A DNA stretch of 64,000 nucleotides, from NCBI GenBank assembly GCA_914767715.1, contig OU612072.1, positions 10,726,001 to 10,790,000 on the forward strand, in the 5' to 3' direction. This stretch comes from Membranipora membranacea. Taxonomy: Eukaryota; Bryozoa; Gymnolaemata; Cheilostomatida; Membraniporidae. How positions within the stretch are numbered: position 1 is the first letter of the stretch; the number at the start of each line of letters is the position of its first letter. Below the pieces are notes generated by a model, which had not been told where the DNA came from, searched no databases, and saw only the letters and a list, made by a program, of their open reading frames with translations. A program made the position numbers and the translations under genes. Of the stretch, positions 23,991 through 35,300 are shown in pieces.

Positions 23991-25100
23991 AATCGACCAA
24001 TCGCAATGAAGTTGTGACAGTAAGGGCGAATTGAGTGATAATATAAATTATGTCATGGCACAACAGCTGCCCAATCATAATATATTAGAACACAAGTGCT
24101 TTTAGTGAGGGAGTCTGGAACATGCTCTACATTTGCACACTACTGTAAATTTTGTGGAGTCAGAGTTAGAGCTATAAGATCATTTTGCATTTATTGGGTT
24201 TAGCATGCCAATAAGCTAAAGTAATGCCTTATTTAAAAGTGCGTCGTTATAGCTTGTACTTTGAGACAAAATTATCAGCTATCGTTGAGAATGATGATGT
24301 GACTTATGAAAACACTTGTCCCCATCACCTCGGTAATAACCTTAGCGTGGCCTGCACCTTATGCCTTGAGTACGTCATAGCTGTAAATGAACCAACTGCT
24401 AAAAACTATCATCAATCCGCAGTTAAAATTCGAGATCTGCATCCTCTGAAACGGACTGAAAGGTATATAGCCCAGCGGAAGACGGGTGTCTGGAAAAGTC
24501 TACAGGAACTGAAAGCAAACAAAGATTTTTTCGTTAACAAGCTTTTCCAGCATTGTAACCAATTGAGTGAGGCAAAGCACCAAAAATTTGGGATAGAAAG
24601 AGCACTCAACAGAAAACAACCTACTCGCTGTTGCAACCTCTTTGCATGCATTGGCTTATTCAAGTGAGTATCGAGTACAGTATTGCAACACAACTATGTT
24701 TCAAGTAGAGTAATGATGGAGTAAAGATGTGAATTTTGTAGGCCTTCATGGAGAGAGTCTTTAAAAAAACTAAATTGGATTGGCTAAGCATTGGTTTTTG
24801 CACATTCATTATAATCTTATGCAGCTCAAATTAATCAAATAGCTCCATTGCTCCAGCTACGTTCATGACATGACAAGTTCCTCAACTTTGCTGTGTTGGG
24901 GTAGTGGCACCATAATAGCTCTATGAGTGGCACTACACCAATAAAGCATGAAAATACTACAAGCTATCAAAAATAAGTTGACCAATGGTGATTAGGCTTT
25001 GACAGTAAGCCCAATTTGATTGGCTGTTAGCAAGTATCAAATGATACTATAAATACTGTCATGCCAGCGCTCCCCAATCATTGATAGAACACACATGCAG
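23990..25100 (+). repeat. Diverged duplication of promoter-like segments
   Basis: The stretch 23990-24110 (GACCAATCGCAATGAAGTTGTGACAGTAAG ... ATATAAATTATGTCATG ... AGAACACAAGTG) is matched at about 24970-25095 (GACCAATGGTGATTAGGCTTTGACAGTAAG ... CTATAAATACTGTCATG ... AGAACACACATG). Each copy carries a TATA-like box and lies upstream of an ORF (24224 and 25289). Confidence 0.55.
24224..24664 (+). CDS. Unrecognised ORF with Cys/His cluster
   Basis: 147 open codons from an ATG, with a donor-like GTGAGTATC just before the stop (ending TTATTCAA|GTGAGT). A cluster NTCPHHLGNNLSVACTLC could bind zinc, and a basic helical stretch follows (LKRTERYIAQRKTGVW). I do not recognise it. It lies upstream of the recombinase-like gene on the same strand and could be an unlinked gene or a 5' exon; no phase argument links them. 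Confidence 0.35.
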
Positions 25101-25288
25101 CAGAAAGGTTGTTCCATGATTGACAGGCTATAAACTGTGCAGGTTTGCTCAATTTCTATTGGATTATATTGACAAGTGGGCACTTAGATCTAGTAGTAAC
25201 CATTAGTTTAGTGCTAACCTTTTGCCTTGCCAGCAGCTTCTAGCATTGAATTATAGTTGTAATTGTACTGCAATCAAAAGTCTAGTCT

Positions 25289-25737
25289 ATGAGTACAGTG
25301 CAATTCAATGCTTCTTTCAAGTCTAGTGGAAGTGGGTCGTGGCTGTGTATTGATTTGACAGAAGGCAAAGAGCGAACATTTTATTGTGTCACATGCACAC
25401 TGCATGCTACTTTGGGTCCCCATTTGCAGGAATGGCATGGGTCACCAAACTGCAGTCTGCCAATTATTCATGGGTACCTGAGGTTCCTGGCAAAAATATG
25501 CATGAGTGCACAGAACATTTTTGCAAGGACTCTCTGGCAGCCACAGACTGTGTTGCCAGTGACATTATCATTATACTGTACTGTGCAATCAAGGGGTTAA
25601 TGATTGGTGATATTGTAAATAAGCCAAAGCCAGCGATAGGGTGGAGGGGTTGGTCCAAGTTGCATGAAGTACTCCGACTTCTATTTGTGCATAGGACTCG
25701 ATCGTTTCAATTATTGAAGATAAGCTCAACATCTTAG
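25289..25737 (+). pseudogene. Possible THAP-like zinc-finger remnant
   Basis: Two overlapping frames are open. The second (from 25384) contains FAGMAWVTKLQSANYSWVP followed by MHECTEHFCKDS, reminiscent of the W...W.P...V-C-x-x-H-F end of THAP domains. The N-terminal C-x2-4-C part is not in the same clean frame. It is either a decayed THAP domain or a chance match. Confidence 0.22.
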
Positions 25738-25775
25738 CTGTAAAAAAATGATAATGTTGCTACGTTTGTTTGCAG

Positions 25776-26310
25776 AAAGAGAGATATGGAGACGCGGAGG
25801 AGGAAAAGAAAGTCGGTGATACCATGTGTAAGTAGTAGCCTCACTTTATTTAAATGTACACACCTACAACTACAACCAACCTTTGCTCACAAATTGCCTA
25901 TCGGTCATCATATAGAACTAAGAGCATCAAATCGTCTTGTGTAACACGGACCGCATATGAACAAGTTGATAAAAATTTTTTTCCTCAACTGTTATTTGGA
26001 AAACATGTATTCTATTGTCTGGGTTTTGAATTGAATTGAATATTTGTGGTCTGTTAACTTAAGCACCTAATTGCACATTGCTCATGTCCAACCACCCTTC
26101 ACCGGCCAGCTTAAGGGTGCACCATACACCTTAGCGTTGTAAGTCTAATCCATTATCTTACAGGAATATGAAATTGGAGAATTGGTGTGGGCACTGTGGC
26201 CAGGTGCTGGTATCTGGTACCAGGCCACAGTGCTTGAGAAGATGAGTAGGGAATTGGCGGTGCGTTACTTCGACGATGAGCGGAGAACACTGAAATACAG
26301 CCAAGTAGAG
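25776..26310 (+). CDS. Tudor-like N-terminal exons
   Basis: The exon at 25776 has a clean acceptor (TTTGTTTGCAG) and an ATG at 25786, giving METRRRKRKSVIPC, then donor GTAAGT. The next exon (26164-26310) continues in phase 0 with EYEIGELVWALWPGAGIWYQ and RELAVRYFDDERRTLKYSQVE. The pattern 'G-x-L-V-W-A...W-Y-x-A-x-V...V-x-Y-F-D' is that of Tudor/PWWP-class chromatin-reader barrels. It would place the protein on chromatin. The exon ends in phase 0 (GAG|GTAATA). Confidence 0.6.
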
Positions 26311-29300
26311 GTAATAAATGTTTATGGTTATTGGGCACGCTGTGCTGTTTGTGTAGGAATGTGTTGGAGAAACTTTGGTTACATAGATGATGAGAGTCTG
26401 TCTTGATAAACAATAGCTTGGATGAGTAGGGGTGCACGACGGGACAGAAATTGTCAGATTTTTATATTGCAGATTTGGTCCACTCATCCATTCTGCAAAA
26501 TTTTGGTTATGTACCTTGATATATAAGTGAACGACAATTCCTTCAATTGCATTGCTTATAACTTTGAAGCATATGATTATACACTCTATTGGATGCTAGC
26601 CATAATGATTCTCTGCACATCGTGTTTTCTGTTCCTTAATAAATTAATTTAATTGGTAGCCATATTTTGTTCCAGCCAGTGAGTATACTAGGCTTGTTAC
26701 ATGCTCTTCAATGAGTTATTTTTTCTCTATTCTACTTTTCTATTCCAATTGAATTGTTGATTAGGCCTGGGGAGCTAAGAGCTTTTTAGACACCAAACAA
26801 CATCTCTTGAATCGATACTGATACATGTCATTATTCGTATGCGAGACCATGTCCTGAAAATTGATGCTTTTGCAATAAGGCCTATACAACGATTTTTACC
26901 GGGACAAGATGATATTGATATGAGATATGAATTATTATGAATATTTCCAAAGTATGTGAACCGATAACTCTGTATTATCTGCCAAACTAAAATATTTTCT
27001 TACGATATTTTATCCGCTATATTGCTCTGATGTGTCAGTCGGCTCTTGTGAAGCAGTATATTGTAACCAACTGGAGATCTAATGAGCAAATTTCTCAGTT
27101 CTGTGAATGCTTTTCTAGCCATCCCTCAACTCGTGTCAACATTGAACTGTTGTAGATGAAGATAACCCATATATCATATCAAGAGCTAAACTTACCAGAC
27201 TGAGGCCTGACGGAAATGGTAGGTACCTTTTCCAGTGATAACACAGTTGTTATGTTTTGCAAGATTCCTGCGATGCAAGAATTGGTGGTACAAATAAGCC
27301 CCAGGGTAACAAAATAACATACATTTTTAACTTCCTCATTCATGCATTTGACATATTGCTGCTAGGCGACGCTGAAAATAATCTTAGTGTCTTATTCACC
27401 GTTCTAGCTGTTTACAGTCCTTGATTGTTCCTCAGTAAAAAATACTAGAATTAAAATGAATGATATTTTTACTGCATCCACACCTACATTTTGTCATGTT
27501 GATGAAACTATGCTTAGAGAAAGACAATCCGGGATAAAGTTCTCTCTCAGTATTCCCATCATTCCAACATATTTTCTCCGTCTGACAAACTGATATCTTA
27601 GACAAAATAATTTATGAGATAACTCCCCATTGTTTTGCATGGACATAGTCTGTTCTCGAGCTCACTGGCAACTGAGTTTGTGCAAAGTAACGGGGAGTTT
27701 TCTTCCAGAACAAAACACACAAAATGCCAGTTTCCGAACTCACAAAAATTGCAACAATGATTATATAGAGCGAAGACTGTATGCTCTAATGTGTTATGCT
27801 GACAGTTTGAGTGGTTCATAAGTTATTGCATGTCTATTGTTTCCATCCTCTGACATGTTATTTTACAGACCTTTGTGATCAGTCGCTACGGTCTCACGCC
27901 GAAAAGATGGAGCCTACATTCGCGACACTCTCATAATCCCTGATTTTCATCGGTCACTTTTTAGCTCCTTCAGTTTAGGGTCTCTGGACTCTCCCTAAAA
28001 GCCTATGTTTTTGGCCCTCCCATAATTTCCTGACTTTTATTCCTCACTTGGTCGCACCTCCAGTCTAAGCTATCAATTGAACCTCCCCAAAAGTTTGGTG
28101 TGTCTGGGAATATAATTGACAACCTCTCCATACCGGCTCGTTTGGCTCAGTGTGCAGGTTGAACCTCCCCAAATATCTGGTTTTAAACTCATGCGCCATA
28201 ACTCACAACTTTGAATCACCGCTCATTATCTGACAGTTTGAGTGGTTCATAATTATTGCATGTCTATTGTTTCTATCTTCTGACGTGTTATTTTTTCAGA
28301 CCTTGGTGGGCAGATGCTGCGGTCTGCCGAACAAAAAGTGGTCCTAGCTGGAGCAGCTACGAGAGCCTCACAGGGAGGAGATGTATTTGGTATGTTAATG
28401 TTATATCATGTTAGTCAGAATTGTCAGTAGGGTTCCTGTCTCAAATCAGGAATCACACAGAGAAGATAAAGCCTACGTTTGCAAAACTCTCATGAAAGGT
28501 ACTTTGGCTCAGTGTGCACTGTGTAGGTTGGACCTCCCCAAAAATCTTGTTTTAAACTCATGCGCCATAACTCGCATTTTTGAATCACCGCTCATTATCT
28601 GACAGTTTGAGTGGTTCATAAGTTATTGCATGTCTATTGTTTCCATCCTCTGACGCATTATTTTACAGACCTTGGTGGTCAGCCGCTGCGGTCTGCCGAA
28701 CAAAACGGAGTCCTAGCTGGAGCAGCTACGAGAGCCTCACAGGGAGGAGATGTATTTGGTATGTTAATGTTATATCATGTTAGTCAGAATTGTCAGTAGG
28801 GTTCCTGTCTCAAATCAGGAATCACGCCGAGAAGATGAAGCCTACGTTTGCGACACTCTCATAGTCCCTGATTTTCATCGGTCACTTTTTAGCTCCTACA
28901 GTTTAGCGTCTCCAGACCCTTCCTAAAAGCCCATGTTTTTGGCCCTCTCATAGATTCCTGACTTTTATTCCTCACTTGGTCGCAGGTCTCCAGTCTAAGC
29001 TATCAATTGAACCTCCCCAAAAGTTTGGTGTGTCTGGGATTATAATTAACAACCTCTCCATACCGGCTCGTCTGGCTCAGTGTGCAGGTTGGACCTCCCC
29101 AAAATCTTGTTTTAAACTCATGCGCCATAGCTGGCATTTTTGAATCACCGCTCATTATCTGACAGTTTGAGTGGTTCATAAGTTATTGCATGTCTATTGT
29201 TTCCATCCTCTGACGCGTTATTTTACAGACCTTGGTGGTCAGCCGTTGCGGTCTGCCGAACAAAACGGAGTCCTAGCTGGAGCAGCTACAAGAGCCTCAC

Positions 29301-32300
29301 AGGGAGGAGATGTATTTGGTATGTTAATGTTATATCATGTTAGTCAGAATTGTCAGTAGGGTTCCTGTCTCAAATCAGGAATCACAGAGAAGATAAAGCC
29401 TACGTTTGCAACACTCTCATAAAAGGTCCTTTGGCTCAGTGTGCACTGTACAGGTTGGACCTCCCCAAAAAACTGGTTTCAAACTCATGCGCCATAACTC
29501 GCAATTTTGAATCACCGCTCATTATCTGACAGTTTGAGTGGTTCATAAGTTATTGCATGTCTATTGTTTCCATCCTCTGACGCGTTATTTTACAGACCTT
29601 GGTGGTCAGCCGCTGCGGTCTGCCGAACAAAACAGAGTCCTAGCTGGAGCAGCTACAAGAGCCTCACAGGGAGGAGATGTATTTGGTATGTTAATGTTAT
29701 ATTATGTTAGTCAGAATTGTCAGTAGGGTTCCTGTCTCAAATCAGGAATCACGCCGAGAAGATGAAGCCTACGTTTGCGACACTCTCATAGTCCCTGATT
29801 TTCATCGGTCACTTTTTAGCTCCCTCAGTTTAGCGTCTCCAGACCCTTCCTAAAAGCCCATGTTTTTGGCCCTCTCATAGATTCCTGACTTTTATTCCTC
29901 ACTTGGTCGCAGGTCTCCAGTCTAAGCTATCAATTGAACTTCCCTAAAAGTTTGGTGTGTCTGGGAATATAATTAACAACCTCTCCATACCGGCTCGTTT
30001 GGCTCAGTGTGCAGGTTGGACCTCCCCAAAAATCTGGTTTTTAACTCATGCGCCATAACTCACAAGTTTGAATCACCGCTCATTATCTGACAGTTTGAGT
30101 GGTTCATAAGTTATTGCATGTCTATTGTTTCCATCCTCTGACGCGTTATTTTACAGACCTTGGTGGTCAGCCACTGCGGTCTGCCGAACAAAACGGAGTC
30201 CTAGCTGGAGCAGCTATGAGAGCCTCACTGGGAGGAGATGTATTTGGTATGTTAATGTTAGTCAGAATTGTCAGCTGGTGAGATAAATTTGATGGTGCTA
30301 TCATAGCTACTCACTCTGACAATGCGTATCCGTTTAAGATCTATCCGGTATTCAGCTCTGCAGGAAAAGTTATGTGCAACTTTGATCACTTTTTGAAATT
30401 TTTACATCCTAAAATTGATTTTGTAATTGGTAAATTGTCGGTTGTGGAAATGAGGGTAGCTTTGAAACTTTATCAGATTCTTGGGTTCCCTTTTGTAGAT
30501 TTGTAAGTTTGTAGATTTTCAATACAATTTTATATGAACAGAAAGTTGACCATTTGCCGATTTGTAGGAAAGTCCCCACAGCGTTCTTTTCAACAAATCT
30601 CCAAACGGTCAACTTTCAGTTCATATAAAACCACATTAGACATCTAACAAACTAACAAAAGTACAAAAAGGAACCTAAGAAGAAGCATACAAATCTACAC
30701 AGCACCAAATTGTTTATAGAATACTAGGAAAGGCTCCAAATCCAGCAATACCGTCCACTTTGTAGGTTGTTGTGTAGAATTGTATAATCGCCTCTTGGGT
30801 TCCCTTTTGTAGTTTTGTTAGTTTGTTAGATTTCCAATGCTTTTATATATGAACTGACAATTGACGGTTCGTAGATTTGTAGGAAAGTCCTCAGCGTTTT
30901 TTTTTCCAAATCTCCAAGCGGTCAACTTTCGGTTCATACGAAAACGCATTAAAAATCTAACAAAACTACGAAAGGGAGCCCAAGAAGAAGTATACAATTC
31001 TACACAACACATAAGTATCTGGTGCTTGTGATGATATCCAAAACATACATGCCTACATACAAATATCCAACAAATAGTTATATGTTGTCAATGCTTGCAC
31101 GAAAAGAAAATTTAGATGGGAAAATAATGCAGGGGGTCTCAAAAATAGCATAAAGTTGCACATACTTCGAAAAGTGATGCTGTACGAATACTGTTTAGTG
31201 TGTTACTCAACGCTCATGCATGTGTCTTATTGTCTTCGTTTCAGAGAGTAAGTTGCCACAGGTACGGTTGCCATCGATGAGCGTTTTCATTTCTGAGAAA
31301 GAACAGAGTAAGTGTTTCTCACTGTGTGATGTAGAAATTTTGGTAAGGCACTTTGCAAACACGCATGTTGCTATAATACAACATTCAATCTTCAATAGTA
31401 TTGGTAGAATTGAGATGCATCAACTACAAATGTAGTCTAGAAAATGTTTTGTGTGCCTGGCCCTTCAACTCAATGACATTGTTGATAAAATACCAATCTG
31501 TCAATCAATGACAGAAATGCAGATCCAGGCGCCATGCCTGTCAGGTTTCAATATAATACACTAGGTGAAAGCTATCGAGCTCTATATATTATTACATGTT
31601 TGTAGTCCTGCAATGTCAAAAGATCAAATCGCTTCATCTATGAACTATTCTTTCAATGAGGAGATAACTCTTTTATTTCTCAAACACGCCTCAACTCACT
31701 TAGACAACCTGGTTCATAAGCCTGCTATTTGTTGATCCTATATCTTTGAATTCTGTGGCACCTTTTTAGATATCGATATGTCAATCATTCGACCTGGGAG
31801 CCCTGTCAATGTCACCCAACCTGATGGCGCTTTGCTAGGTATGTTGATCCTTTCCAGTCTTTCATAGCCAGTTATGTTTGCTGTTTTTGTACCATCATGC
31901 CACTTAATTTGCAAGCATTAAAGCCCATGTGTATGTATTACTAACAGCAATTCCAATCTATATGTAATTTTGAATCACCAGCTTATCTAAAAAAATGATG
32001 ATATACAAAGCACGCTTAACTGATCGCTAGTGGGAAATAGTTACACATGTACATATATATTCGTTGTAAATGTGGTTTTGTTAGCCCATTTTAGAGAGAG
32101 AAAATTATTTTCTAACATCTTTGCAGTACTAGATGAGTTGAGTGATGAAGATGAAGATTTTGATGATGACTTGGACCCTGATGTGGGTAGGTAGAAAAAT
32201 TCTATTTGAAACTCATTAAATTGACATTTTGTATGCTTTATTTCCATTTCAATTTGGTGCAAGCCATTACTATGGTGTCATAGTATAGATTACAAGCATT

Positions 32301-35300
32301 TTAAATGACAACAATACAGCCAAATGCGTGTAAAGCTATTTGATAGATCACCCGTTTCGATGCTGTATTATTTATAGGTGTATTGTCTGTTTATACAACA
32401 TTCATGTATGGGCATTTATATCAATAGTAATAATCTACATGTAAATAATTATCTACTGGCTATTACCTCAAAAAACTATCAGTGACAGACATGCATTCGG
32501 TAGTGAACTCATAAACACATGGACAATATTGTTTTGACAGATCCCAACAAGCTGTCAGAGTCCTCAGATGCTGACGATGAGGATGAAGAAGATTGGGATG
32601 ATGAAGAAGCGGACTGTGCAGCTTCTTCAGCAAGGGAGCAACTGGTTCCACAGCAGAACTCTGGTTAGTGAAAGCTGATATCTCATAAGTTTTAGTTGTA
32701 TCCATCGCTAGGTCTAGGTCTTGTCAAGGGTAAAGGGATGCCAATTTTCAAAAGTTTTATTCTAGTTTTTTTATTGTACCAGGTAATTGCATTATTACAA
32801 CAAATTTTAGTTGCTGATATTTATTCAGACAGAATCTTGGTCAAAGGATACATTGAATCAACCTGTGTTGCCAATCAGTGAATTCTGCTGTTTTTTAGAT
32901 TTAAAATGAGCTAAACATGAGCTCTCAAGCTTCGTTATAACCGGAGTTATGGGGGCGCAAACGTAGGCTACATTGAGAATGCTCGCAAGAGCCAATTGCA
33001 GCAAAACGACAGGAAGTGATGTCATTTTGGTGTCACAACCCATATATAAAAACCATTGAAACAAGGATTTCTTTCATATCTTGTGCATTAATTTGACAAT
33101 TGCTTCGTCGACTTGGAATTAGAATCAAGAGATTAAAATGACATTCTGTTAAAAAAATCATTATGATCGCTCCACTGGCAGCAGCAGAAAAGTTACTTTC
33201 TCTTTAATGATTAACATATATGTTGTCAGCGCCTACGCACTGTATCCGCATCACAACAGTGCCATGCGCCTTACTGAGCGTTCTGGGGATGGACGAAATT
33301 GAAAATGTTGTATATCTGGTTCTAGCGATGCTAGAGAGTTAATTTTTGGCTTATTTTGATTCCAGCAAGCAGCAGAATACACTGATTGACAAGACAGGTT
33401 GATTCAATGTATCCTTTAAGGCTGGTTTGATGCATTGAAATTTGGATATTTATTCATTTCCCTCTTTGTGCATGTGCAGACAACCTGAAGTTGTTGGGAA
33501 ATTATGTTTTCTATAAATTTCAATGTACATTGAACATGGAATTATACTTTTTTGGGTGTTCGGCGCAATGAAACCAACTCTGATGATATCTATATGGCTG
33601 CATGTATGTTCAGACTCCTACTGAGTCCTTTGATAGTGTCATTAGTTAAACAAACATAAGCTTTTGGTCTTTTACTGATGAACGATATAAAAAATTGGAC
33701 CGAAAACTGAGAAAATCAGTATCTAATGTCAGAATCAAATTGAACTGAACCTTTTGGGGTCCGAACTGAATGGGCATCGAATCGAAAGATTGACTGTATC
33801 AACCCAGCCAGGTGGTTATATGTTTGGTCTCTAAAAAGTAAATGCCAAGATGTGCGTAAGAAAGATGCATCATCTATTGAGCAAACATGACATTTTTAAA
33901 ACTGAGTTAGCGGAAATATTTGGGTTTTATGTACAGATCTGAGGTGAATCATTAATTGTGCTTCATCTCATGGTGGTCCCTGGTGATAGCTGACAACTTG
34001 CTGGTGAATTACTACTACTACTACTGCTACTATGGTTTTGAGGCTACAGTAGTACATGTAGTGGTGTATCAATTATCATACCCTTAATGTGCATAATTTA
34101 TAATCAACAGTACACATCATAATATTGATTTTATTTTGCAGAATTGGCAGGAACAGATTTGAAAGTTCAGCTACCATCTATAAGCAACTTCCCCGATATT
34201 CCTCTTATTGAAAGTGAGTAGTAAGCATTTCACTTTGGTTAATATGCCTTAAATCGTTCCAGAATTTCCATTTCCGAATTTCAAAAAGAATGATCACTGA
34301 TCATTCACACCAGGATTTCAAAATACATTTACATTGATAACCAATCTGTTTGGAAATATTGTGTAAATAATATTTGGAATAGTTTTCATCCATAGAGGTA
34401 GCAAAACCATATGCACTTGTTGTGACAAACCTCTTATATTGACTATTTTTATCAGGTGGGCCGGTTCCACTACACTTCTCCACTCATTAAAAGACCACAC
34501 CCCTCAAAACCAAATAACCTCAACGCCCAGCCTAGAGCCTCCAACCCGAACCCAGACCCAAAGCCCTCCTACGTAAAACCCAAACTCATAACCCCAAACC
34601 TCTTAATCATGCTATGATGAACTGGACGGCTACCAGTTGTATATATATATATACAATATTTATATTTTCAGAAGCACAACCATGCGGAGTGGTTCTGCCA
34701 AAATCACAGAGAGGTATACAGATTTATGACAAAAAACAGGCTTGTCCATTTTGTCCCAAACTTGTCAGCAAATTTGCCGAGCATGTCGAGACAATACATA
34801 AATCAGAACCAGCAGTGGCACGCATGACTGCACTAACTAACAAAGGCTCAAAAGAACGGAGCGGAAGACTTGCTGAGCTACGAAAGAGGGGATCCTTCCT
34901 CCATAACATGGAAACCATACGATCAGGACATGGAACATTTATTGTTCAGAGGAGATCCAGCACAAAATCATGCACCCCATTGGATTACAGGTGCTGTCCC
35001 AGCTGCCTTGGTTATTACACCAAACAATCAATGTCTCACCATTCGAAAAGTTGCTGTAGGAAAGACGGGACAGTTAAATCTGTCAAGGCTTTCAACTTCG
35101 CCCTCACCGCTGAACATGACTCTGACATGCATCCCGTCACATCCATCATGAACGATGATGATATAACACGGATTGTTATAGCAGATAGACTGATCATGAA
35201 GTTCGGCAAAAAACTGTACGCAAGACTGCTATGTACGGGAACGGTTAGCAAGAGGGAAACCTACGTATCAACCAAAATGAGGGAGCTGGCAAGGCTAATT

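Noticed and set aside
34614-34671. ATG at 34614 as start of the recombinase-like protein
   Set aside because: The codons from there cross a TATATA run and the acceptor at 34671; the phase 1 join to the upstream exons explains the frame without it.
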